Assembly (NCBI RefSeq): GCF_001645105.1
Contig: NZ_LKEG01000044.1
Location: 208,811-272,810 of the forward strand
Direction of reading: 5' to 3'
DNA from: Pseudomonas marginalis
Lineage (GTDB): Bacteria; Pseudomonadota; Gammaproteobacteria; Pseudomonadales; Pseudomonadaceae
Length of the DNA stretch: 64,000 bases
The notes under the pieces are model-generated. The model was not told the origin of the DNA. It was given only the letters and a program-made list of their open reading frames with translations, and did not search any database. Below, one piece after another: positions 40,686 through 48,839 of the stretch. The number at the start of each line of letters is the position of its first letter. Position 1 is the first letter of the stretch. The position numbers were made by a program, and so were the translations under genes.

Positions 40686-42113
40686 ATGTCCGCCAACGTT
40701 GCCTACCTGCAAGATTCCCAGGCGCTGGATCAACTCCAGCACCTGTTCGACACCCAGCGCCGTGCCTACGCAGCCAACCCGATGCCGCCAGCGGCCCAGC
40801 GCCAGCAATGGCTCAAGGCCCTGCGCGATCTGCTCAGCGACGAGCGCCAGGCGCTGATCAACGCGATCAGCCAGGACTTCAGCCACCGCAGCGCCGACGA
40901 AACCCTGTTCGCTGAACTGATGCCCAGCCTGCATGGCATTCACTACGCCAGCAAACACCTCAAGGGCTGGATGAAACCTTCCCGCCGCGCTGTAGGCATT
41001 GCCTTCCAACCCGCGTCAGCCAAAGTCATCTACCAACCGCTGGGCGTGGTCGGGGTGATCGTGCCCTGGAACTACCCGCTGTACCTGGCCATCGGCCCCT
41101 TGGTTGGCGCGTTGGCGGCGGGTAACCGGGTGATGCTCAAGCTCAGCGAATCCACTCCCGCCACCGGCGAACTGCTCAAGGCGCTGCTGGCAAGAATCTT
41201 CCCCGAGGACCTGGTGTGCGTGGTGTTGGGTGAAGCGGAAGTCGGCATGGCCTTCTCCAAACTGCCCTTCGATCACCTGCTGTTCACCGGCGCCACCAGC
41301 ATCGGCAAGCATGTGATGCGTGCAGCGGCCGAACACCTCACGCCGGTCACTCTGGAATTGGGTGGCAAGTCGCCCGCCATCGTGTCTGCCGACGTACCAC
41401 TCAAGGACGCCGCCGAACGTATTGCCTTCGGTAAAGCGTTGAACGCCGGCCAGACCTGTGTCGCGCCAGACTACGTGCTGGTACCGGAAGACCGGGTCGA
41501 CGCGTTCGTCGCGGCCTACACCCAGGCCGTTCGCGGATTTTATCCGACCCTGGTCGACAACCCGGACTACACGGCCATCATCAATGAGCGGCAACTGGCC
41601 CGGCTGAATGCCTACGTCAAGGACGCCACCGACAAAGGCGCCACCTTGATCCCGCTGTACGACCAGGGCCAGGCACGGCGCATGGCCCACAGCCTGTTGC
41701 TGAATGTCAGCGATGACATGACGGTGATGCAGGACGAAATCTTCGGCCCGGTGCTGCCGATCGTGCCGTATCGCGGCCTTGACCAGGCCTTTGCCTACAT
41801 CAACCAGCGCCCTCGCCCACTGGCCCTGTACTACTTCGGCTACAACAAGGCCGAGCAGAACCGCGTACTCCACGAAACCCATTCCGGCGGCGTGTGCCTG
41901 AATGACACCCTGCTGCACGTGGCCCAGGACGATATGCCGTTTGGCGGCATCGGCCCGTCGGGCATGGGCCACTACCACGGTCATGAAGGTTTTCTCACCT
42001 TCAGCAAGGCCAAGGGCGTGCTGGTGAAACAGCGCCTGAACGCGGCGAAGTTGATCTACCCGCCCTACGGCAAATCCATTCAGAAGTTAATCCAGAAGCT
42101 GTTCGTTCGCTGA
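40686..42113 (+). CDS. laoC: Aldehyde dehydrogenase LaoC (coniferyl aldehyde dehydrogenase family)
   Basis: The 475-residue NAD(P)-dependent enzyme oxidises aldehydes to acids. Seen are the oxyanion Asn region IVPWNYPLYLAIGPL, the general base Glu in TLELGGKSPAIV, the nucleophile Cys in NAGQTCVAPDYVL, and DEIFGPVLPIV. The C-terminus is hydrophobic and basic, as in fatty aldehyde dehydrogenases that touch the membrane. In the lao system it converts long-chain aldehydes made by LaoA. Databases often call this family coniferyl aldehyde dehydrogenase, which would be the alternative reading. Confidence 0.88.
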   Translation: MSANVAYLQDSQALDQLQHLFDTQRRAYAANPMPPAAQRQQWLKALRDLLSDERQALINAISQDFSHRSADETLFAELMPSLHGIHYASKHLKGWMKPSRRAVGIAFQPASAKVIYQPLGVVGVIVPWNYPLYLAIGPLVGALAAGNRVMLKLSESTPATGELLKALLARIFPEDLVCVVLGEAEVGMAFSKLPFDHLLFTGATSIGKHVMRAAAEHLTPVTLELGGKSPAIVSADVPLKDAAERIAFGKALNAGQTCVAPDYVLVPEDRVDAFVAAYTQAVRGFYPTLVDNPDYTAIINERQLARLNAYVKDATDKGATLIPLYDQGQARRMAHSLLLNVSDDMTVMQDEIFGPVLPIVPYRGLDQAFAYINQRPRPLALYYFGYNKAEQNRVLHETHSGGVCLNDTLLHVAQDDMPFGGIGPSGMGHYHGHEGFLTFSKAKGVLVKQRLNAAKLIYPPYGKSIQKLIQKLFVR

Positions 42114-42141
42114 AACCGCCACCCACGGGACAACAATAACA

Positions 42142-42687
42142 ATGAACCCTAGCCTGACTGATTCACCTGCGCTGTCGCGGCGCGGCGTCTTGAAAATCGG
42201 CCTGTGCGCCAGCGCGTTCCTGGCCACCGCCGGGTTGGGCGCCAGCCTCAGCGGTTGCTCCAGCAGCACCCCGGCCAGCGGCTTTGCCCTGTTGCGCAGC
42301 AGTGACTTGCCGTTCTTGCGCGCGGTCATCCCCGTACTGCTCGAGGGCGTGGCCAGCGCCCAGGAAGTCGCCAGCGGGGTGGAAGACACGCTTAAAAAGC
42401 TCGACTTCAGCCTGCAGCGCCTGTCGCCGGAAATGTTCAAGCTCACCCAGCAATTGTTCGACGTATTGAGCATGGGTATCACCCGCGGGCCGTTGACCGG
42501 GATTTGGGGCAGTTGGGAAAACGCCAGCGGCGAGCAGATCCGCAACTTCCTGCACCGCTGGGAGAACAGCTACCTGAACCTGCTGCGCATGGGCCAGGGC
42601 TCGCTGCTCAAGCTGGTGATCATGGCCTGGTACTTCCAACCGGCGTCCTGGGCCCACTGCGGCTACCCCGGCCCGCCGAAGATCTAG
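42142..42687 (+). CDS. laoB: Tat-exported small subunit LaoB
   Basis: The 181-residue protein has a twin-arginine signal (SRRGVLKIGLCASAFLATAG) followed by LSGCSS, which looks like a lipobox, so it may be a Tat-exported lipoprotein. The rest is helical with no motif I can name. In P. aeruginosa LaoB is needed with LaoA for alcohol oxidation. It lies 28 bases after laoC and 85 bases before laoA. Its partner LaoA has no signal of its own, so joint (hitchhiker) export or a membrane-associated complex are both possible. Confidence 0.82.
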   Translation: MNPSLTDSPALSRRGVLKIGLCASAFLATAGLGASLSGCSSSTPASGFALLRSSDLPFLRAVIPVLLEGVASAQEVASGVEDTLKKLDFSLQRLSPEMFKLTQQLFDVLSMGITRGPLTGIWGSWENASGEQIRNFLHRWENSYLNLLRMGQGSLLKLVIMAWYFQPASWAHCGYPGPPKI

Positions 42688-42772
42688 CCTTGATAACCGC
42701 CCCCCCCCTGTGGGAGGGGATGTGCAGTGTTTTCCCGAACTCAACTTCGTACAAAAATAAGAGTGCATTCCT

Positions 42773-44368
42773 ATGCCCGTACCTGATCTGTTCCGCGACG
42801 GCATGGCCCGTGGCTGGAAAACCCACAATGGCGCCGCCCTCGACAACGACCTGACCCTGGAAGCCGACGTGGTGATCATCGGCAGCGGCGCGGGGGGCGG
42901 CACCACCGCTGAAACCCTCAGCGCAGCGGGCTACAAAGTGCTGCTGATCGAAGAAGGCCCGCTCAAGACCAGCAGCGATTTCAAGCTGCTCGAAGACGAG
43001 GCCTACACCAGCCTCTACCAGGAAGGCATCGGCCGCATGAGCAAGGACGGCGCGATCACCATCCTGCAGGGCCGGGCCGTGGGCGGCACCACGCTGATCA
43101 ATTGGACGTCGAGCTTTCGTACCCCGGACGCCACCCTCGCCCACTGGGCCAGCGAATACGCCGTGAAAGGCCACAGCAGTGCCGAAATGGCGCCCTGGTT
43201 TGAAAAAATGGAACAACGCCTGGGCATCGCGCCCTGGGCTCTGCCGCCCAACCCCAACAACGATGTGATCCGCAAAGGCTGCGAAAAGCTCGGGTACAGC
43301 TGGCATGTGATCCCACGCAACGTACGCGGCTGCTTCAACCTGGGGTATTGCGGTATGGGCTGCCCGGTCAACGCCAAGCAGTCGATGCTGGTGACCACGA
43401 TTCCGTCGACCCTGGAGAAGGGTGGAGAACTGCTCTACCTGGCCCGTGCCGAACGCCTCATCTACAGCGGCGACACCATCAGCAGCCTGGAATGCGTGGC
43501 CATGGACGCCCTGTGCGTGGCGCCGACCGGACGCAGGATCACGGTGAAAGCCAAGCATTACGTGCTCTCGGGCGGCGGCATCAACAGCCCTGCACTGCTG
43601 ATGCGCTCGGACGCGCCCGACCCGCACTCACGGCTGGGCAAACGCACCTTCCTGCACTTGGTGAATTTCTCCGCCGGGCTGTTCGATGAGGTGATCAACC
43701 CGTTCTACGGCGCGCCGCAGTCGATCTATTCCGACCATTTCCAGTGGCAGGACGGCACCACCGGCAAAATGTCCTACAAGCTGGAAGCACCGCCTTTACA
43801 TCCAGCGTTGGCCAGCACCCTGCTCGGTGGCTACGGCACCCAGAACGCCCTGGACATGAGCCAATTGCCTAACACTCACGCGATGCTGGCGCTGCTGCGC
43901 GACGGCTTCCACCCTGACAGCCCGGGCGGCAGCGTGGAGCTGCGCGGCGATGGCACGCCGGTGCTTGACTATCATGTGTCGGACTACGCCTGGGATGGCT
44001 TGCGCCGTGCGTTCCACAGCATGGCCGAGATCCAGTTCGCCGCAGGCGCCACGTCGGTCAAGCCGCTGCATCACGATGCGCGCTACGTGAAAACCTTGGG
44101 AGAAGCGCGCGCGATGATTGAAGGCCTCAACCTGGAATTGCACCGCACGTGCCTGGGCAGCGCCCATGTGATGGGCGGATGTGCCATGGGTGAAGACCCC
44201 AAAAATGCGGTGGCCGACAGCCTCGGGCGCCATCACCAGTTGCGCAACCTGTCGATCCACGATGGGTCGCTATTCCCCACCAGCATTGGGGCCAATCCAC
44301 AATTATCGGTGTACGGCTTGACCGCGCAACTGGCGACGGCATTGGCCGAACGTCTGAAAACGGCATGA
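42773..44368 (+). CDS. laoA: GMC family long-chain alcohol oxidoreductase LaoA
   Basis: The 531-residue flavoprotein shows the FAD dinucleotide fold ADVVIIGSGAGGGTTAETL, the GMC signature GRAVGGTTLINWTSSF, and the C-terminal GMC domain with HVMGGCAMG and NLSIHDGSLFPTSIGANPQL. A Cys-rich segment, GCFNLGYCGMGCPVNAK, is typical of the long-chain alcohol oxidase branch. It should oxidise fatty alcohols to aldehydes for LaoC. It has no signal peptide. Confidence 0.9.
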   Translation: MPVPDLFRDGMARGWKTHNGAALDNDLTLEADVVIIGSGAGGGTTAETLSAAGYKVLLIEEGPLKTSSDFKLLEDEAYTSLYQEGIGRMSKDGAITILQGRAVGGTTLINWTSSFRTPDATLAHWASEYAVKGHSSAEMAPWFEKMEQRLGIAPWALPPNPNNDVIRKGCEKLGYSWHVIPRNVRGCFNLGYCGMGCPVNAKQSMLVTTIPSTLEKGGELLYLARAERLIYSGDTISSLECVAMDALCVAPTGRRITVKAKHYVLSGGGINSPALLMRSDAPDPHSRLGKRTFLHLVNFSAGLFDEVINPFYGAPQSIYSDHFQWQDGTTGKMSYKLEAPPLHPALASTLLGGYGTQNALDMSQLPNTHAMLALLRDGFHPDSPGGSVELRGDGTPVLDYHVSDYAWDGLRRAFHSMAEIQFAAGATSVKPLHHDARYVKTLGEARAMIEGLNLELHRTCLGSAHVMGGCAMGEDPKNAVADSLGRHHQLRNLSIHDGSLFPTSIGANPQLSVYGLTAQLATALAERLKTA

Positions 44369-44471
44369 AAAAACCGTCGATTAACGGCATGTATCTCCAT
44401 AAGTCGACTTGGCCGACCGGGATGGCTGCGATACCATCCGATTCCCCAACGGACTCCGCCAGGACGACGCG

Positions 44472-44951
44472 ATGAACCGAGTGTTGTACCCAGGTACCTT
44501 CGACCCGATTACCAAAGGCCATGGCGATCTGGTCGAACGTGCCTCACGCTTGTTCGACCATGTGATCATCGCGGTCGCGGCCAGCCCCAAGAAAAACCCG
44601 CTGTTTCCCCTGGAACAGCGCGTGGAGCTGGCGCGTGAGGTCACCAAACACCTGCCCAACGTGGAAGTGGTGGGTTTTTCCACGCTGCTGGCGCATTTCG
44701 CCAAAGAGCAGAACGCCAACGTGTTCCTGCGCGGCCTGCGCGCGGTGTCGGACTTCGAATACGAATTCCAGCTGGCCAACATGAACCGCCAACTGGCGCC
44801 GGACGTTGAAAGCCTGTTCCTCACCCCGTCGGAGCGTTACTCGTTCATTTCCTCGACGTTAGTCCGTGAAATCGCCGCTTTGGGCGGAGATATCACCAAG
44901 TTCGTGCATCCGGCCGTGGCCGATGCGCTGACGCTGCGCTTCAAGAAATAA
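44472..44951 (+). CDS. coaD: Phosphopantetheine adenylyltransferase
   Basis: CoaD adenylates 4'-phosphopantetheine in coenzyme A synthesis. The 159-residue protein has the nucleotidyltransferase motif YPGTFDPITKGH at its start, FLRGLRAVSDFEYE and the second motif FISSTLVREIAALGGDI. I chose ATG 44472 (MNRVLYPG), the family start; 21 upstream codons are in frame but not conserved. It is downstream of laoA and separated from the ferredoxin gene by a REPIN. Confidence 0.97.
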   Translation: MNRVLYPGTFDPITKGHGDLVERASRLFDHVIIAVAASPKKNPLFPLEQRVELAREVTKHLPNVEVVGFSTLLAHFAKEQNANVFLRGLRAVSDFEYEFQLANMNRQLAPDVESLFLTPSERYSFISSTLVREIAALGGDITKFVHPAVADALTLRFKK

Positions 44952-44989
44952 TTCTGATGAGCGGTCCAGTTGTAGCCATCGGGCTTGCT

Positions 44990-45124
44990 GTGGTGAGCGG
45001 GCTTGCCCCGCGCTGGGCTGCGCAGCAGCCCCTCTGAACACACCTTGCACTGTCGGTTACACCTTGCCGTCAGGGTTTAGGGCCGCTTCGCGCCCCAGCG
45101 CGGGGCAAGCCCGCTCACTACAGA
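44990..45124. repeat. REPIN (GAGCGGGCTTGCCCCGCGC class)
   Basis: GTGAGCGGGCTTGCCCCGCG near 44993 is mirrored by CGCGGGGCAAGCCCGCTCAC at 45100-45119, between coaD and the ferredoxin gene. The spacer is about 70 bases. Confidence 0.88.
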
Positions 45125-45223
45125 CAAGCACCTACCTCAGGCTCGCACTGCGGGCGCCAATGCGGCACAATTGCGCGCATTAGTTTTCAGATGCCTTGGC
45201 TGACAGCCCTGGCAGGAGTTTCC

Positions 45224-45475
45224 ATGTCCTTGATCATCACCGACGATTGCATCAACTGCGACGTCTGCGAACCCGAGTGCCCGAACGCCGCGATTTCCCA
45301 AGGCGAAGAGATCTACGTGATCGACCCCAACCTGTGCACCCAGTGTGTCGGTCACTATGACGAGCCGCAGTGCCAGCAGGTTTGCCCAGTGGATTGCATT
45401 CCGCTGGATGAAGCTCATCCGGAGACGGAAGAGCAGCTGATGGAGAAGTACCGGAAGATTACCGGTAAGGCCTGA
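45224..45475 (+). CDS. YfhL-type 2[4Fe-4S] ferredoxin
   Basis: The 83-residue ferredoxin has two cluster motifs: CINCDVCEPECP, and CTQCVGHYDEPQCQQVCPVDC with the eight-residue insertion typical of the Alvin (YfhL) group. Such ferredoxins have low, unequal potentials and serve as electron carriers in unknown or multiple pathways; the P. aeruginosa homologue is Fdx1. I start at ATG 45224 (MSLIITDDC), which is the usual N-terminus, preceded by AGGAG. It is a single gene. Confidence 0.95.
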   Translation: MSLIITDDCINCDVCEPECPNAAISQGEEIYVIDPNLCTQCVGHYDEPQCQQVCPVDCIPLDEAHPETEEQLMEKYRKITGKA

Positions 45476-45524
45476 CGCTGTTTAGCGCCTGTCATGGCCT
45501 CGTCGGGGGCAAATGTTCGCAATT

Positions 45525-45555
45525 CAAATGTGGGAGGGGGCTTGCTCCCGATGGC
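45525..45555. repeat. Single REP
   Basis: One AATGTGGGAGGGGGCTTGCT copy followed by CCCGATGGC, with no inverted partner nearby. It lies between convergent ferredoxin and mutM genes. Confidence 0.75.
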
Positions 45556-45576
45556 AATATCAGCCATCACATAGAA

Positions 45577-46389
45577 TCAGCGCTGGCACCTAGGGCAAAA
45601 CACACTCGCCCGCTGCCCCAGCACCACGTTGCGCAACTCGGTCCCGCAGACCTTGCACGCCTCCCCTCCCCGGCCGTAGACGAACAGTTCCTGCTGGAAA
45701 TACCCCGGTTGCCCGTCGCCGCCGATAAAGTCTCGCAACGTGGTGCCACCGCGTTCGATGGCAGCCGCCAGCACACGCTTGATCTCGATCGCCAGCTTCA
45801 AATAGCGCCCACGTGAAATACCGCCTGCGGCCCGACGCGGGTCAATCCCCGCCGCGAACAGCGCTTCAGTCGCATAGATATTACCCACGCCCACCACCAC
45901 AGCGTTGTCCATGATGAACGGCTTCACCGCCATCGACTTGCCACGCGACAGCTGGAACAAACGCTCACCGTCAAACAGCTCGGTCAGCGGCTCCGGCCCC
46001 AGGCGAAGCAGCAGTTCGTGATTGTGCGGGTCCTGGCTCCAGAGCATCGCGCCAAAGCGACGCGGGTCGGTATAGCGCAGGGCCATGCCCGATTCGAGTT
46101 CGATATCCACATGTTCATGCTTAGCCGCCGGCAGGCCGACCTCCACCAGGCGCAGGTTACCCGACATGCCCAAATGGCTGATCAAGGTGCCCACTTCGGC
46201 ATTGATCAACAGGTACTTGGCGCGCCGCTCCACCAACACGATGCGCTGGCCGGACAGGCGCACATCGAGGTCTTCCGGGATCGGCCAACGCAAGCGCCGC
46301 TCACGCACCACCACGCGGCTGACCCGCTGGCCTTCCAAGTGCGGGGCAATCCCGCGCCGGGTGGTTTCGACTTCTGGTAACTCGGGCAT
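45577..46389 (-). CDS. mutM: Formamidopyrimidine-DNA glycosylase MutM (Fpg)
   Basis: MutM removes 8-oxoguanine and FaPy lesions and nicks the strand. The mature N-terminus PELPEVETTRRG carries the catalytic Pro and Glu; the Lys lies in RRAKYLLIN. VGNIYATEALFAAGIDP holds the helix-two-turn-helix, and the C-terminal zinc finger is CKVCGTELRNVVLGQRASVFC-type, with four Cys. I use ATG 46389, since Met must be followed by Pro. It is 21 bases downstream of the HDOD gene. Confidence 0.97.
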   Translation of the reverse strand: MPELPEVETTRRGIAPHLEGQRVSRVVVRERRLRWPIPEDLDVRLSGQRIVLVERRAKYLLINAEVGTLISHLGMSGNLRLVEVGLPAAKHEHVDIELESGMALRYTDPRRFGAMLWSQDPHNHELLLRLGPEPLTELFDGERLFQLSRGKSMAVKPFIMDNAVVVGVGNIYATEALFAAGIDPRRAAGGISRGRYLKLAIEIKRVLAAAIERGGTTLRDFIGGDGQPGYFQQELFVYGRGGEACKVCGTELRNVVLGQRASVFCPRCQR

Positions 46390-46410
46390 GTGTACCTCTT
46401 GCAAGAAGGA

Positions 46411-47277
46411 TCAGTGGGCGCCGAGCTCGCGAATCGACAATTTCAAGCTCTCGAAGTCGTAGTCCGACAGGCCCACGTAGTCCAGCACCAGGTGGCTAAT
46501 GGCATTCCACTCATGGTCGACCGCCTGGTTGCCTAGTACGCGGTAGGACGAGCAAATGTGCTCGGCCATTTTCAGGATCGCCAGCAGGTTTTTAAGCTGC
46601 GGATTGCGCGAAGACTCGTCGCTGAAAATCGCCAGGGCGTTGTGGTGGTTGGCGATCGCGTCGGTCACATGCTCCGGCAGGCGCCAGGACTTGGCGGTGT
46701 AGTAACCCACCACGGCATGGTTGGTGTTGAACGCGTTGTTCTCGGTGTCGACCACGCGGCAGTCGGGGCCGGCATTCGCATACGCCTGTTCCAGCACCGA
46801 CATATAGCTGGGAAAGCGCTTGAGCATCAGCGGCACGCCACAGTCGTGGAACAGCCCCAGCGCGTAGGCCTCATCCACCGCCTGGGCGCCGGTGCGCTTG
46901 GCCAAGGTGAGGCAAGTCATGGCCACATCCTGGGCGGTGTCCCAAAAACGGTTGAGCGTGACGATGGTGTCGTCGCTCATCTCGCCTTTGATCGACAGGG
47001 CGTTGATCAGGTTGATGATCGACCGGCTGCCCAGCAAATTCACCGCTCGCTGGATCGAGGCAATCTTGTTGCTCAGTCCGTAGTACGACGAGTTGACGAT
47101 CTTCAGCAGCGCGCCGGACAGGCCGGGGTCCTGGGAGATCAACCGCGCGATCACTTCCAGGTCCGGATCGGGCATGTATTGCTCCATTTGCAAATCCACC
47201 ATGATTTGCGGCTGGGGCGGCACGCTGATGCCTTGCAGGGCCTGTTGGATCTGTTCGGCGGAAAGCTCTTGGGACAT
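46411..47277 (-). CDS. HDOD domain protein
   Basis: The 288-residue protein consists mainly of an HDOD domain (from about residue 15 to 215: DPGLSGALLKIVNSSYYGL, then LGSRSIINLINAL, ALGLFHDCGVPLML, NTNHAVVGYYTAKSWRLP). HDOD resembles HD phosphohydrolases, but the metal set is incomplete, and such proteins usually act as signalling scaffolds. No GGDEF, EAL or receiver domain is attached. It precedes mutM in the same direction. Confidence 0.9.
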   Translation of the reverse strand: MSQELSAEQIQQALQGISVPPQPQIMVDLQMEQYMPDPDLEVIARLISQDPGLSGALLKIVNSSYYGLSNKIASIQRAVNLLGSRSIINLINALSIKGEMSDDTIVTLNRFWDTAQDVAMTCLTLAKRTGAQAVDEAYALGLFHDCGVPLMLKRFPSYMSVLEQAYANAGPDCRVVDTENNAFNTNHAVVGYYTAKSWRLPEHVTDAIANHHNALAIFSDESSRNPQLKNLLAILKMAEHICSSYRVLGNQAVDHEWNAISHLVLDYVGLSDYDFESLKLSIRELGAH

Positions 47278-47359
47278 AAGTACACACTCTGGGCTAGGCA
47301 GGGATTCTAACCCCTAAGCAAAGCTGACTGACACCTCAAAACCCGAATTGAAACCGGAT

Positions 47360-47454
47360 CAAATGTGGGAGCTGGCTTGCCTGCGATGCAGGCGCCTCGG
47401 TGTAACAGTCAAACCGAGGTGAGGCTATCGCAGGCAAGCCAGCGCCCACATGTC
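47360..47454. repeat. REPIN (GTGGGAGCTGGCTTGCCTGC class)
   Basis: A third REP class: GTGGGAGCTGGCTTGCCTGC at 47364 is mirrored by GCAGGCAAGCCAGCGCCCAC near 47430-47450. The spacer arms CGCCTCGGT and ACCGAGGTG also pair. Unusually, it lies in a divergent promoter region (HDOD gene and rlmI). Confidence 0.88.
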
Positions 47455-47485
47455 CGGCGGCGCCACCGAGCCCTATACAAAAAGG

Positions 47486-47491
47486 TATACT
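47486..47491 (+). promoter_or_regulatory. Candidate -10 box for rlmI
   Basis: GGTATACTCC contains TATACT about 27 bases before the ATG, with no clear -35. CCGGAG at 47505-47510 is the ribosome binding site. If used, the promoter lies just downstream of the REPIN. Confidence 0.35.
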
Positions 47492-47517
47492 CCCGCTCTT
47501 TTTTCCGGAGCGACGTC

Positions 47518-48714
47518 ATGTCCCTGCCAAGCCTGCGTCTCAAAGCCAACGCCGATCGTCGTTTGCGCAACGGCCACCTGTGGGTCTACAGCAACGAAAT
47601 CGACGTGGCCGCCACCCCACTTCACGGCTTCCAGGCGGGCGACCAGGCCATCCTCGAAGCGGCCGGCGGCAAGACCCTGGGCATCGTGGCCATGAGCCCG
47701 AACAACCTGATCTGCGCCCGCCTGCTGTCGCGCGACATCAAGTTGCCGCTGGACAAGTCGCTGCTCGTGCACCGCCTCAACGTCGCGCTGTCCCTGCGTG
47801 ACCGCCTGTTCGACAAGCCGTTCTACCGCCTGGTCTACGGCGATTCCGACCTGCTGCCAGGCCTGGTAGTCGACCGTTTCGGCGACATCCTCGTGGTACA
47901 GATCGCCTCGGCGACCATGGAAGCTCATAAAGAAGACGTGATCGCCGCCCTGACCCAAGTGCTCAAGCCGAGCGGCATCCTGTTCAAGAACGACTCCGCC
48001 GCGCGCGACGCCGAAGGCCTCAACCGCTACGTCGAAACCGTGTTCGGCCTGGTGCCGGAGTGGGTGACGCTGGAAGAAAACGGCGTGAAATTCGAAGCCC
48101 CGGTGATCCAGGGCCAGAAAACCGGCTGGTTCTACGACCACCGCATGAACCGCGCCCGCCTGGCCCCGTATGCCAAAGGCAAACGCGTGCTGGACCTCTA
48201 CAGCTACATCGGCGGCTGGGGCGTGCAAGCTGCGGCCTTCGGCGCCAGTGAAGTGTTCTGCGTCGACGCGTCGGCCTTCGCCCTCGACGGCGTGGAGCGC
48301 AATGCCGCACTGAACGGCGTTGCCGAGAAAATGACCTGCATCGAAGGCGACGTGTTTGAAGCCCTCAAGGAACTGAAAGCCAGCGAAGAGCGTTTCGACG
48401 TAATCGTCGCCGACCCGCCGGCCTTCATCAAACGCAAGAAAGACATGAAGAACGGCGAAGGCGCCTACCGCCGCCTGAACGAGCAAGCCATGCGCCTGCT
48501 CAGCAAAGACGGCATCCTGGTCAGCGCCTCGTGCTCCATGCACCTGCCGGAAGACGACCTGCAGAACATCCTGCTGACCAGCGCCCGACACCTGGACCGC
48601 AATATCCAGATGCTGGAACGCGGCGGCCAGGGCCCGGACCATCCGGTGCACCCGGCGATTGTCGAGACGCGGTATATCAAGAGCATTACGTGCCGGTTGT
48701 TGCCGAATAGCTGA
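47518..48714 (+). CDS. rlmI: 23S rRNA (cytosine-1962-C5)-methyltransferase RlmI family
   Basis: The 398-residue enzyme has an N-terminal PUA domain (about 1-75, NGHLWVYSNEID). An EEHVD-like middle region and a Rossmann methyltransferase domain follow: KTGWFYDHRMNR, LDLYSYIGGWGVQAAAFGA, and the catalytic VIVADPPAFIKRKKD with a downstream ASCSMHL cysteine. It should methylate C1962 of 23S rRNA. I start at ATG 47518, after CCGGAG; the upstream open frame runs through the REPIN and is not coding. Confidence 0.93.
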   Translation: MSLPSLRLKANADRRLRNGHLWVYSNEIDVAATPLHGFQAGDQAILEAAGGKTLGIVAMSPNNLICARLLSRDIKLPLDKSLLVHRLNVALSLRDRLFDKPFYRLVYGDSDLLPGLVVDRFGDILVVQIASATMEAHKEDVIAALTQVLKPSGILFKNDSAARDAEGLNRYVETVFGLVPEWVTLEENGVKFEAPVIQGQKTGWFYDHRMNRARLAPYAKGKRVLDLYSYIGGWGVQAAAFGASEVFCVDASAFALDGVERNAALNGVAEKMTCIEGDVFEALKELKASEERFDVIVADPPAFIKRKKDMKNGEGAYRRLNEQAMRLLSKDGILVSASCSMHLPEDDLQNILLTSARHLDRNIQMLERGGQGPDHPVHPAIVETRYIKSITCRLLPNS

Positions 48715-48726
48715 TGCCGTTGGCCT

Positions 48727-48748
48727 GTAGGAGCCTCCGGGCTCCTAC
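48727..48748 (+). terminator. Hairpin after rlmI
   Basis: GTAGGAGC and GCTCCTAC form an eight-base stem 13 bases after the rlmI stop. There is no strong T run, so it may be a terminator or a small REP-like palindrome. Confidence 0.45.
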
Positions 48749-48839
48749 GAGCTTTCAGGAAGTTTCGCACCGCACCAGGTTTTGACTTTCCTCTGCTCAG
48801 GCTCGATCCTCGACCCCCTCACGGAATCGAGGCTCGCGC

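Noticed and set aside
42700..42725. REP-like fragment before laoA
   Set aside because: Only TGTGGGAGGGG remains without the palindromic core or an inverted partner; too little to call an element.
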